This document shows, one piece after another, positions 5,388-11,986 of a stretch of DNA of 11,986 bases; positions within the stretch are counted from its first letter, which is position 1, and each line of letters begins with the position of its first letter. The stretch spans positions 1-11,986 of the forward strand of contig JADGGF010000081.1 of assembly GCA_019690055.1 (NCBI GenBank). The letters are read 5' to 3'. The notes beneath the pieces are model-generated. The model saw nothing but the letters and a program-made list of their open reading frames with translations, did not search any database and was not told the DNA's origin. The position numbers were made by a program, and so were the translations under genes. The stretch is from Micromonosporaceae bacterium. Its GTDB lineage: Bacteria; Actinomycetota; Actinomycetes; Mycobacteriales; Micromonosporaceae.

Positions 5388-6524
5388 GTGACCTGGAGCC
5401 GCCGATCCTTACGCACGGCGGCCCGGCTGTCGGCCGACACCCTGAACGCGTTGCGGGTCGGGGTGGTGGTCCTGGACCCGGCCGACCAACCGGTTCTGGC
5501 GAACCCGACCGCCGTCGACCTCGGCCTGGTCCGCACCAGCGACACAGCGCGCCAGGTCCATCCGGTCCTCCGGACCCTGGCCGGACAGGTTCGCCGCACC
5601 GGCGTCCGGCGTGAGGTTGAGCTCGAGCTTCCCCGGAGCGCGGCGGGCGATGCCAGCCGCGCCGAGCCATGGGGGGTCCGGGTGACGGTGACCGCCCTCA
5701 CCGGCGACGCCTACCCGAGCGGACATGTCGCGATCGAGGCCACCGATGTCACCGAGGCCCACCGCGTCGCCCGGGTCCGGCGCGACTTCGTGGCCAACGT
5801 CAGCCACGAGCTGAAGACCCCGGTCGGAGCGCTGGCCCTGCTCGCCGAGACACTGCTCGACGCGGTCGACGACCCGGAGGCGTCCCGGCGTTTCGCCGAG
5901 CGCATCCACCACGAGTCGCAGCGCCTGGCGCGGCTGGTGAAGGAGTTGCTGGAGCTGTCCCGGCTGCAGGGAGCCGACCCCCTGCCCGAACCCGTGCCGG
6001 TGCCGGTGGACCGGATCATCGCCGAGGTGATCGACCGCGCGCGGACGGGCGCGACCGCCAAGGGCATCGACCTGGTGGTCACCGGGGCGCATGGGCTGAC
6101 CGTGTACGGCAACGAAGGGCAGCTGGTGACCGCGGTCGCGAACCTGGTGGAGAACGCGATCACCTACAGCCCGGAGGACACGAAGGTCACCGTCGACGCG
6201 GCCGTGGTGGGCGACCAGGTTCATATCGCCGTCATCGACCAGGGCATCGGCATTGCCGCCAAGGACCTGGACCGGATCTTCGAGCGGTTCTACCGAGCCG
6301 ACCAGGCGCGCTCGCGCGACACGGGCGGGACCGGTCTCGGGCTGGCCATCGTCCGGCACATCGCGGTCAACCACGGCGGGCGGGTCACGGTGGAGTCGAC
6401 CGTGGGGGTCGGCTCCACGTTCACGCTGCGGTTGCCGGCCCGAGCGCCGGACGCCGCCCTGCCGCTACCCCCGGGCGGTGAGATCGACCCCATGGAGATC
6501 GACTTAGCGGGGACCGACCAGTGA
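5388..6524 (+). CDS. senX3: SenX3/PhoR-like sensor histidine kinase without a membrane segment
   Basis: This encodes 378 residues. A PAS-like region (~18-120; LRVGVVVLDPADQPVLANP) precedes the dimerisation and phosphoacceptor helix with H140 in RRDFVANVSHELKTPVGALA. The ATPase domain follows: N-box N252/N256 in NLVENAITYSP, G1 D284-G286 in DQGIGIA, F-box FERFYRADQARS, and G2 GGTGLGLAI at 313-321. The H-box context and ARSRDTGGTGLG are typical of actinobacterial SenX3/PhoR, which senses phosphate limitation and phosphorylates RegX3. The GTG at 5388 is chosen for AAGGGAG seven bases upstream; a GTG at 5382 would be too close to it. Neither this start nor the longer frame open from 5238 encodes a hydrophobic segment, whereas known SenX3/PhoR proteins carry one or two. 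Either the kinase is cytosolic, or anchors were lost. regX3 follows after 71 bp. Confidence 0.95.
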   Translation: MTWSRRSLRTAARLSADTLNALRVGVVVLDPADQPVLANPTAVDLGLVRTSDTARQVHPVLRTLAGQVRRTGVRREVELELPRSAAGDASRAEPWGVRVTVTALTGDAYPSGHVAIEATDVTEAHRVARVRRDFVANVSHELKTPVGALALLAETLLDAVDDPEASRRFAERIHHESQRLARLVKELLELSRLQGADPLPEPVPVPVDRIIAEVIDRARTGATAKGIDLVVTGAHGLTVYGNEGQLVTAVANLVENAITYSPEDTKVTVDAAVVGDQVHIAVIDQGIGIAAKDLDRIFERFYRADQARSRDTGGTGLGLAIVRHIAVNHGGRVTVESTVGVGSTFTLRLPARAPDAALPLPPGGEIDPMEIDLAGTDQ

Positions 6525-6595
6525 GGATCGCCGTCGCAAAGGTCGATGTAGAGGAATTAGACGTTGCTTGACCGAACATCGCCAAGGAGTACGTC

Positions 6596-7279
6596 GTGGC
6601 CCGGGTGCTGGTAGTCGAGGACGAAGAATCCTTCTCCGACGCGCTGTCCTACATGCTGCGGAAGGAGGGCTTCGAGGTGGCGGTCGCCCCGACCGGGACG
6701 GACGCCTTGACCGAGTTCGACCGCAACGGGGCCGACATTGTGCTGCTCGACCTGATGCTGCCGGAGATGTCCGGCACCGAGGTGTGTCGGCAGCTACGGC
6801 AGAAGTCGCCCGTGCCGATCATCATGGTCACCGCGCGGGACAGCGAGATCGACAAGGTGGTCGGCTTGGAGATCGGGGCCGACGACTACGTCACCAAGCC
6901 CTACTCACCCCGGGAGCTGGTCGCCCGGATTCGTGCCGTGCTGCGCCGCCGGTCGGCCGAGGCGACGGAGGCGCCGACGCATACGCTGGCCGCCGGCCCC
7001 GTGCGGATGGACGTGGAGCGGCATGTCGTGACCGTCGGCGGCGAGGTCGTCGCGCTGCCGTTGAAGGAGTTCGAGCTGCTCGAGCTGCTCCTGCGCAACG
7101 CCGGGCGGGTGCTGACCCGGGGCCAGCTCATCGACCGCGTGTGGGGCTCGGACTACGTCGGGGACACCAAGACCCTCGACGTGCACGTCAAGCGCCTGCG
7201 GTCGAAGATCGAGCCCGAGCCGTCCAACCCGCGCTACATCGTCACCGTCCGCGGTCTGGGCTACAAGTTCGAGCCGTAA
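6596..7279 (+). CDS. regX3: RegX3/PhoP-like OmpR-family response regulator
   Basis: This encodes 227 residues, the usual family length. The receiver domain (~1-118) has the acidic pocket at 9-10, phosphoacceptor D52 in LLDLMLPEMSG, T79 in IIMVTARDSE and K101 in YVTKPYSPREL. The C-terminal winged helix (~130-227) has RVLTRGQLIDRVWG and GDTKTLDVHVKRLRSKIE, nearly identical to mycobacterial RegX3. It is the DNA-binding partner of the kinase encoded just upstream and typically controls phosphate-uptake genes. The GTG start has AAGGAG (6584-6589) six bases upstream. The 71-bp gap after senX3 (6525-6595) contains only this ribosome-binding site and a stray TTGACC; I see no independent promoter with confidence. 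The gene ends at a hairpin shared with convergent lysS. Confidence 0.97.
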   Translation: MARVLVVEDEESFSDALSYMLRKEGFEVAVAPTGTDALTEFDRNGADIVLLDLMLPEMSGTEVCRQLRQKSPVPIIMVTARDSEIDKVVGLEIGADDYVTKPYSPRELVARIRAVLRRRSAEATEAPTHTLAAGPVRMDVERHVVTVGGEVVALPLKEFELLELLLRNAGRVLTRGQLIDRVWGSDYVGDTKTLDVHVKRLRSKIEPEPSNPRYIVTVRGLGYKFEP

Positions 7280-7290
7280 CGCCTGTGATC

Positions 7291-7327
7291 ATGGAAACCT
7301 GTCCCGCTCTGGCGGGGAGTTCTCCAT
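7291..7327. terminator. Shared hairpin terminator between convergent regX3 and lysS
   Basis: Nested arms pair ATGGA (7291-7295) with TCCAT (7323-7327), AAC (7296-7298) with GTT (7319-7321), and CCCGC (7303-7307) with GCGGG (7312-7316) around a TCTG loop, with small bulges. It fills the 61-bp space between the stop codons of regX3 and lysS and can act on both strands. There is no U-tract, as is usual for actinobacterial hairpin terminators. Confidence 0.6.
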
Positions 7328-7340
7328 GAACACAACCCGG

Positions 7341-8840
7341 TCACTCTGGCTTGACGAGCGGGAAGAGGATCGTCTCGCGGATGCCGAGGCCGGTCAGGGC
7401 CATCAGCAGGCGGTCGATGCCCATGCCCATGCCGCCCATGGGCGGTAGGCCGTACTCCATCGCCCGCAGGAAGTCCTCATCGAGGCGCATCGCCTCCGCG
7501 TCGCCCTTGGCGGCGAGCAGTGCCTGGGCCTGGAACCGCTCGCGCTGGATGACCGGGTCGACCAGCTCGGAGTATCCGGTGGCGAGCTCAACGCCGCGGA
7601 CGTAGAGGTCCCACTTCTCGGCCAGCCCGGGCTCGCTGCGGTGGCTCCGCACCAGGGGGCTGGTCTCCTCGGGGTAGTCCCGCACGAATGTCGGCCGCTG
7701 CAGCTTCGGCTGGACCAGGGCCTCGAAGAGCTCCTCGGCGAGCTTGCCCGCTCCGACGTGGTCCGGCACCGACAGCCCGATCTTCTCCGCGTAGCGCAGC
7801 AGGGTCGCCCGCGGCGTGGCGACCGTCACCTCCTCGCCCAGCGCCTCCGACAGGCTGCCGAACAGCGTGATCTGGTCCCAGGACCCGCCCAGGTCGAACT
7901 CCGTGCCGTCGTGGTGCGTGACGACGGTCGAGCCGGCGACGGCGATGGCCGCCTCCTGCACGATCTCGCGGGTCAGCTCGCCGATCGAGTTGTAGTCGCC
8001 GTACGCCTGGTACGCCTCGAGCATCGCGAACTCGGGCGAGTGCGATGAGTCGATGCCCTCGTTGCGGAAGTTGCGGTTGATCTCGAAGACTCGCTCGATC
8101 CCGCCGACCACGCACCGCTTGAGGTAGAGCTCGGGCGCGATACGCAAATAGAGGTCGATGTCGAGCGCGTTGCTGTGGGTCACGAACGGGCGGGCCGCCG
8201 CCCCGCCGTGCAGCAACTGCAGCATGGGCGTCTCGACCTCGAGGAACCCGCGGCGGTGCAGCGAGTCGCGCAGGGAGCGCACCACGGTGGCCCGGGTACG
8301 GACGGTCTGCCGGGCCTGCGGCCGGACGATCAGGTCGACGTACCGCTGGCGGACCCGCGCCTCCTCGGACATCGGCTTGTGCGCCACCGGCAGCGGCCGC
8401 AGCGCCTTCGCCGCCATCTGCCAGCGCTCGGCCAGCACCGACAGCTCGCCCCGCTTGCTGGTGATCACCTCACCGGTCACGGCGACGATGTCGCCGAGAT
8501 CGACCATCTTCTTCCACTCGGCCAGCGCGTCGGCGCCCACCCGGTCCAGGGAGAGCATCGCCTGCAGCTCGGTGCCGTCGCCCTCGCGCAGCGTCGCGAA
8601 GCAGAGCTTGCCCGTGTTGCGCAGGAACATCACCCGGCCGGTGACGCTGACCGTGACCCCGGTGTGCGCGTCCACCGGCAGGTCGCCGTACTGGGCGCGG
8701 ACCTCGGCGAGGCTGTGCGTGCGCGGCACCGCCACCGGATACGCCTCGCCGCTCTCCAGCAGCCGCTCGCGCTTCTCCCGGCGGACGCGCATCTGCTCGG
8801 GCAGGTCGTCCTCGGCTACGGGGCGCGGCTGGTCGGACAC
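7341..8840 (-). CDS. lysS: Lysyl-tRNA synthetase, class II
   Basis: This encodes 499 residues, full length for bacterial LysRS. It charges tRNA-Lys with lysine in the cytoplasm. The N-terminal OB-fold anticodon-binding domain lies at ~60-150 (VTGRVMFLRNTGKLCFATL), and the linker includes the signature SEEARVRQRYVDLIVRP at 158-174. The class II motifs follow: motif 1 near FLEVETPML (199-207), motif 2 FRNEGIDSSHSPEF (258-271) and motif 3 GMGMGIDRLLM (470-480). The sequence is strongly similar to M. tuberculosis LysS. The GTG at 8838-8840 has AAGGGA (8846-8851) five bases upstream. The 155-bp divergent gap to the methyltransferase holds a short direct repeat, and on the minus strand TAGGCT near 8934-8939 could be its -10. 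No T-box features were found. Nothing suggests inactivation. Confidence 0.98.
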   Translation of the reverse strand: MSDQPRPVAEDDLPEQMRVRREKRERLLESGEAYPVAVPRTHSLAEVRAQYGDLPVDAHTGVTVSVTGRVMFLRNTGKLCFATLREGDGTELQAMLSLDRVGADALAEWKKMVDLGDIVAVTGEVITSKRGELSVLAERWQMAAKALRPLPVAHKPMSEEARVRQRYVDLIVRPQARQTVRTRATVVRSLRDSLHRRGFLEVETPMLQLLHGGAAARPFVTHSNALDIDLYLRIAPELYLKRCVVGGIERVFEINRNFRNEGIDSSHSPEFAMLEAYQAYGDYNSIGELTREIVQEAAIAVAGSTVVTHHDGTEFDLGGSWDQITLFGSLSEALGEEVTVATPRATLLRYAEKIGLSVPDHVGAGKLAEELFEALVQPKLQRPTFVRDYPEETSPLVRSHRSEPGLAEKWDLYVRGVELATGYSELVDPVIQRERFQAQALLAAKGDAEAMRLDEDFLRAMEYGLPPMGGMGMGIDRLLMALTGLGIRETILFPLVKPE

Positions 8841-8889
8841 GGTGATCCCTTCGTACGGCGGCGAGCCGGACGGCCCGCGGTGCTCTCCT

Positions 8890-8930
8890 GACTTTCCGGT
8901 CTGCTGGCTCAGGGACTTTCCTGGCTCAGG
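8890..8930 (-). repeat. Imperfect direct repeat in the lysS upstream region
   Basis: GACTTTCC occurs at 8890-8897 and 8914-8921, and CTGGCTCAGG at 8904-8913 and 8921-8930. The two units differ because the second lacks about seven bases between the two words. The repeat lies 50-90 bp upstream of the lysS start, probably within or just before its leader. No function can be assigned. Confidence 0.7.
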
Positions 8931-8995
8931 CGAGCCTAGCCAAGCCGGCGGGCCTCCTCATGCGACATACCGGTCCGCCGGGCGAGGATCACGAT

Positions 8996-9772
8996 ATGCA
9001 TCCCACGAACCCCGGCCTCTCCTTCGGTCCGGCCGCGCAGCTGTACGACACGATCCGGCCGTCGTATCCGCCGGACGCCGTGGCCTGGGCGCTGGCGCCG
9101 CTGGGCCCGGGGCGGTGGCGGATCGCCGACATCGGGGCGGGCACGGGCATCATGACCCGGCTGCTGGCCGCCGCCGGTCACGATGTGATCGCGGTCGAGC
9201 CCGATGCGCTCATGCGGGCCCAGTTGGCCGCCACCACGACCGCCACCAGCGTCACCGCGGTCGACGGCTCGGCCGAGGCGCTGCCAGTCGACCACGCTGC
9301 CCTGGACGGGGCCGTCGCGGCCCAGGCATACCACTGGTTCGATCGCTCGCGCGCCCACGCCGAGCTGGCCCGGGTCATTCGACCCGGCGGCGTGTTCGCC
9401 GCCGTCTGGAACCGACGCGACGACTCGGTCCCGTGGGTCGCGGAGTACTCCCGGATCGTGGACGGGGCCAAGACGGACGCGGCCGGTCGCGACCGCTTCG
9501 CCTACACCGTCGAGACCTACGGTCCGCAGTTCGGCGCGGTCGAGCAGGCTCGCTTTCGGCACCGGACCCGGCACACCCCGGAGTCCCTCGTGCGGCTGAT
9601 GCAGAGCCGGTCGTACTACTTACGCGCCAGCGCGACGCGGCAGCGGGATCTCGTGCGGGCCGTCGTTGACCTCACCCGCCGCCATCCCGACCTGGCCGGG
9701 CGCGCCGAGTTCGACCTGCCCTACGAGACGCTCGTCTTCCGCGCCGTCCGGGTCGGCGGTGGGGAAGACTGA
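8996..9772 (+). CDS. Class I SAM-dependent methyltransferase
   Basis: This encodes 258 residues. SAM-binding motif I is ADIGAGTGIMTRLLA (44-58), with the acidic end of strand beta-2 in VEPDALM (67-73). A post-I motif DGSAEALPV and the AQAYHWFD segment (109-116) are typical of the Methyltransf_11/25 type that includes UbiE- and trans-aconitate-methyltransferase-like enzymes. The substrate is unknown. The ATG at 8996 is chosen because GAGG (8984-8987) precedes it by eight bases; an ATG at 8960 would add 12 residues with no comparable site. The C-terminal part (HPDLAGRAEFDLPYETLVFRAVR) looks like normal family sequence, so the true 3' end lies within the opposite-strand gene, with a 153-bp tail-to-tail overlap. 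The gene is divergent from lysS. Confidence 0.95.
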   Translation: MHPTNPGLSFGPAAQLYDTIRPSYPPDAVAWALAPLGPGRWRIADIGAGTGIMTRLLAAAGHDVIAVEPDALMRAQLAATTTATSVTAVDGSAEALPVDHAALDGAVAAQAYHWFDRSRAHAELARVIRPGGVFAAVWNRRDDSVPWVAEYSRIVDGAKTDAAGRDRFAYTVETYGPQFGAVEQARFRHRTRHTPESLVRLMQSRSYYLRASATRQRDLVRAVVDLTRRHPDLAGRAEFDLPYETLVFRAVRVGGGED

Positions 9773-11446
9773 GCCATCCGGACCCACCACCTCGATGCCC
9801 ACCGTGCGCGCCAGGGTCGCGGCGAGCGGGGTAGTCGCACCCGCCCCGGCGCCCCGGGTGACCAGCCAGAGGCGCTCCCCGCCCCGAACAGTGATCTCAC
9901 CGATGTCGATAAGATCGCGCAGCACCCCCGCAAACTGAAGCGGCGTCAACCGTCCACTGTCGATAGTGAACCCCTCCTGGTCGCCCAACAGATCGATCGC
10001 CACCCGTCCATCCACCGGCGCCACCGCCCGGGCGGCGGTGCGGTTGGCGTCGCCGGGCGGATAGAACCCGTACCCGGCGTCGGTGGCGAACAGGCAGGCC
10101 CGAGCGAGGGCCAGGGCTTCGTCGTCGGGCACCGGAGCCGGCTTGGTCGAGTCGTTGTCGTCCCGGCTCTCCGCCCCGGCCGACGGTCGGCTCGGTGAGC
10201 CGGCCCCGGCGGGCCGGGGGTTCGTCGAGGGCGACGCCAAGCCGGCCAGGCCGACCACGGCGCCCATCGACCCGGGCGGATAAGCGCCATATCCCGGCCC
10301 GGACGCGGTGCCGAGTCCGCCGCCCGGCGCTGCGGCCGGGGTGCTCGACGGCGCCACGGCCGGCGGTGGCGACCCACCTGGCGACGGCCCAGCCAGCGGT
10401 GGTGGCCCGGCCCCGGGCGGCGGTGTCGGCGACGCACCGGGGCGCGGCGCCGACGGCGCGGAACCCGGCCCGCGCGGTGCGGCGACCTCACCCCCCGCGG
10501 CCCCGGGAGCCGGCGACGTCGGCGGGGCCGGCTGTGGTTTTGTGGCCGGCGGAGCCGGCAGTGGGCTCGCAGCCGGCGGAGCCGGCAGTGGCGCCGGGAC
10601 GGCCGGGACCGGCGTACCGGTCGGTTGTCCCGGTGGTCGGGGCGGCTCGCCGGGTTGCGGCCGGGGAGTGACCGTCGCGCTGGGCGGGTGACCGTCCACT
10701 CCGGACGCGAGCACCGTCTCCAGCGGACCGTCCGTACGCTGGGTCCGCCGGGCCAGCAGCTGTCTCGCCAGCTCAAGCATGGTGTCGCGCGTGGACCGTG
10801 TGCGGTCCGGCGGATCCAACCGGGTCCTCTGGACGGGGCTCGCCCAGATGTCCGGCGCGGCGCCGGGGTCCGGGTCGACGTCAGGCCCGCGGTCACCGGG
10901 ACCGGGCGAACCGGGCGCCCGATCCAGCAGATCGTCGATGTCGGCCGGCACCTCGATGGGGCTGCCGAGCGCCCGGGCCAGCCGGACGATCTCCGCGCGG
11001 GCCACCAACCGCGCGGTGGCGAGCATCTGGGCGACGGCGAGCCCGCGGACCACGGCGAGGCCCGGCACCGGCACGCCGAGCCCGGCGACCCCCGAGGCGA
11101 GGGCCGCAAGCTCGGCGAGGATCGCCAGCTTCGTCTGCTCGACCCGCTCGGCGGCGCGCGCACACGCCGCGCCGATGACGTCGCACGAGTCGGCAAGTCG
11201 GTAGAGCAGGCCGTCGGGGGCGCCCACCGGGGACCAGTTCTCGGCGAAGCGCTCCGCCGCCGTACCCCGCAGCGCCACCGCCACGCCGTCGCCGATCTGG
11301 CCCGCCACCGGCGGCAGCCGCCGCAGCTGGTCGGCCACCGTGTGCCAGGCCCGGGCGCAGCGCCACAGCGCGTCCTCGTCGGCCTCGGGAAACGGAACGC
11401 CGGCGAGCCGCGCGACCCACTCCAGGCTGCCGAGGTGGATGGTCAT
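9620..11446 (-). CDS. Large WXG100-like, proline-rich protein with a degenerate caspase-like C-terminal domain
   Basis: This encodes 608 residues. An N-terminal helical WXG100-like domain (~5-165) contains FPEADEDALWRCARAWHTVADQL and AAERFAENW, as in CpnT-like type VII secretion proteins. A Pro/Ala/Gly-rich region (~170-440) follows. The C-terminal domain (~440-560) starts GYGFYPPGD, then VDGRVAIDLLGDQEGF, LTPLQFAGVLRDL and LWLVTRGAGAG. That order resembles a caspase/C80-like domain of actinobacterial toxin-type proteins, in which I expect VDxHG and a Cys in the second strand; here the positions read L and R, so it looks catalytically dead. This family reading is from memory and moderate. The last 50 residues are encoded opposite the methyltransferase gene and may be an extension after loss of an earlier stop. 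The ATG has GGAG five bases upstream. The gene lies 79 bp downstream of the small WXG100 gene. Confidence 0.88.
   Translation of the reverse strand: MTIHLGSLEWVARLAGVPFPEADEDALWRCARAWHTVADQLRRLPPVAGQIGDGVAVALRGTAAERFAENWSPVGAPDGLLYRLADSCDVIGAACARAAERVEQTKLAILAELAALASGVAGLGVPVPGLAVVRGLAVAQMLATARLVARAEIVRLARALGSPIEVPADIDDLLDRAPGSPGPGDRGPDVDPDPGAAPDIWASPVQRTRLDPPDRTRSTRDTMLELARQLLARRTQRTDGPLETVLASGVDGHPPSATVTPRPQPGEPPRPPGQPTGTPVPAVPAPLPAPPAASPLPAPPATKPQPAPPTSPAPGAAGGEVAAPRGPGSAPSAPRPGASPTPPPGAGPPPLAGPSPGGSPPPAVAPSSTPAAAPGGGLGTASGPGYGAYPPGSMGAVVGLAGLASPSTNPRPAGAGSPSRPSAGAESRDDNDSTKPAPVPDDEALALARACLFATDAGYGFYPPGDANRTAARAVAPVDGRVAIDLLGDQEGFTIDSGRLTPLQFAGVLRDLIDIGEITVRGGERLWLVTRGAGAGATTPLAATLARTVGIEVVGPDGSVFPTADPDGAEDERLVGQVELGAPGQVGMAAGEVNDGPHEIPLPRRAGA
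10545..10591 (-). repeat. 27-bp in-frame duplication in the proline-rich linker
   Basis: GCCGGCGGAGCCGGCAGTGG occurs at 10545-10564 and 10572-10591, a 27-bp (nine-codon) period. It encodes two PLPAPPA units, PLPAPPAAS followed by PLPAPPATK, and lies within the low-complexity linker of the large WXG100-like protein. Confidence 0.8.
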
Positions 11447-11525
11447 CGTCTCTCCGCGCCGAGCCGGGCTCCACAGTGGACGATGGGCCCGGGCGATCGG
11501 TGCGCGTCGACGGTGCGGCGGGCGG

Positions 11526-11831
11526 TCACGTCACGACTCGCCGGGCGTCGTGCTCCGCCGTCTCGAGCACGGTGGTGAGCAGACCGAGCACGGTGGCGAG
11601 CTCGTGGACACCGGACTCGACGGTGGCCAGCATCGATCTCACCGCCCGGCTCGCCGGCAGGTACGCGGCCTCGAAGGCTGCGCCCGCCTCGTCCGTGCCC
11701 CAGCAGCGGCCCTCGCCCTCCAGCCGGACCTCCAAGCGGTGTCGCGCGTCGCCGACCTCGTCGGCCAGGTCGGTCATCCGGGCTCGCGCGTACCGCAGCC
11801 GCTCCGGATCGACCGCGATCCGATCGGTCAC
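11526..11831 (-). CDS. Small WXG100-like protein (type VII secretion family)
   Basis: This encodes 101 residues, the standard size of the WXG100 family, with a helix-turn-helix hairpin prediction: helix ~7-38, turn RCWGTDEAG at 42-50, helix ~51-97. The turn carries WGTDEAG, the WG-x-D-x-x-G variant common in actinomycetes in place of strict W-x-G. Such proteins usually dimerise and are exported by, or guide partners to, an ESX/type VII apparatus. No EccC-type ATPase or other secretion component is in the window. The GTG start at 11829-11831 overlaps the stop of the preceding gene as GTGA, which argues for coupling and against a longer frame open from 11954. The large WXG100-like protein encoded next is a plausible partner. 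Confidence 0.87.
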   Translation of the reverse strand: MTDRIAVDPERLRYARARMTDLADEVGDARHRLEVRLEGEGRCWGTDEAGAAFEAAYLPASRAVRSMLATVESGVHELATVLGLLTTVLETAEHDARRVVT

Positions 11832-11986
11832 CGGCGGTCCCCGATCAGGGTGGCCAGATCGGCCGGCAGGAGCGCGGCCAGGTCCACCGAACCGTCCGGA
11901 CCGACCAGGTCGTGCAGCCGCTCCGGCAGCGCGTCCCCCCCCCCCCCGCCGCACCCCAACACGGGCGGCGCCGCCGCAAAACCCGC
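11828..11986 (-). CDS. Unidentified protein, C-terminal 52 residues (gene enters from the right edge)
   Basis: An open frame runs from the window edge to a TGA at 11828-11830 that overlaps the GTG of the small WXG100 gene. The fragment includes a glycine run (GCGGGGG) from a 13-base homopolymer, then ALPERLHDLVGPDGSVDLAALLPADLATLIGDRR-type sequence, mostly acidic and Leu/Ala-rich. I do not recognise a family. The GTGA overlap makes it the upstream member of the WXG100 operon. The frame across the homopolymer depends on exactly 13 bases; one base more or less would shift everything upstream of it. Confidence 0.6.
   Translation of the reverse strand, partial: AGFAAAPPVLGCGGGGGDALPERLHDLVGPDGSVDLAALLPADLATLIGDRR
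11935..11947. repeat. Homopolymer run of 13 C (13 G on the coding strand)
   Basis: Thirteen consecutive C lie inside the partial upstream gene, 39 bases from the window edge. On the coding strand the run gives four Gly codons plus the first base of the following Asp codon. Such a tract is prone to slippage, either in vivo (phase variation) or in sequencing and assembly. Confidence 0.9.

Noticed and set aside
5409..6374. 321-codon minus-strand open frame opposite senX3
   Set aside because: It lies entirely antisense to conserved kinase motifs and has no recognisable domain.
8841..8995. T-box or amino-acid attenuator controlling lysS
   Set aside because: The leader is short and shows no T-box sequence, specifier hairpin or terminator/antiterminator pair; only a short direct repeat was found.
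11526..11954. Longer version of the small WXG100 gene starting at 11954
   Set aside because: The extra N-terminus is Gly/Arg/Ala/Pro-rich and reads through the homopolymer. The GTG at 11831 gives a standard 101-residue protein and a GTGA overlap with the upstream gene.

Overview
The window is GC-rich (codon third positions are mostly G or C) and reads as actinobacterial chromosome. The lysyl-tRNA synthetase, the SenX3/RegX3-type pair and the Ppx fragment all resemble mycobacterial proteins closely. The WXG100 proteins, the large ECF sigma fusion and the GC-rich proline linkers suggest a filamentous actinomycete, probably Micromonosporaceae; that family call is inference. No rRNA, tRNA, CRISPR array or insertion sequence was seen.

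Layout. Positions 1-267 (minus) hold the start of a Ppx/GppA exopolyphosphatase. Divergent from it is a cysteine-rich protein of unknown function (396-1337, plus), possibly preceded by a 12-codon leaderless leader ORF. Three bases after its stop ends a convergent, very large gene (1341-3629, minus). This gene encodes an ECF sigma factor fused to its own zinc-binding anti-sigma domain, a membrane anchor and a roughly 400-residue extracellular region. A 423-bp gap (3630-4052) follows, with a compact three-way-junction inverted-repeat structure and a 20-bp tandem repeat. Next comes an exported C39-like (papain-fold) cysteine protease gene (4053-4880, minus) with an unusual heptad-repeat N-terminus. 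A second long gap (4881-5387) holds a possible structured leader, an operator-like dyad, a promoter candidate and a second, unrelated 20-bp tandem array. The plus-strand pair senX3-regX3 (5388-7279) ends at a shared hairpin terminator opposite lysS (7341-8840, minus).

Right-hand part. Divergent from lysS is a SAM-dependent methyltransferase (8996-9772, plus). Its 3' end overlaps by 153 bp, tail to tail, a 608-residue type-VII-secretion-like protein (9620-11446, minus). That protein, a small WXG100 protein (11526-11831) and an upstream partial gene (11828-11986) form a probable minus-strand operon, joined by a GTGA stop/start overlap. A run of 13 C lies inside the partial gene near the window edge.

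How the genes may work together. Ppx near senX3-regX3 recalls the mycobacterial neighbourhood and suggests phosphate or polyphosphate control. The sigma fusion looks like a complete surface-sensing circuit in one polypeptide and would need regulated proteolysis to release its sigma domain. The protease gene lies between these two signalling systems, in a stretch dense with repeats and inverted repeats. This 3.6-5.4 kb interval is the least explained and most interesting part of the window.
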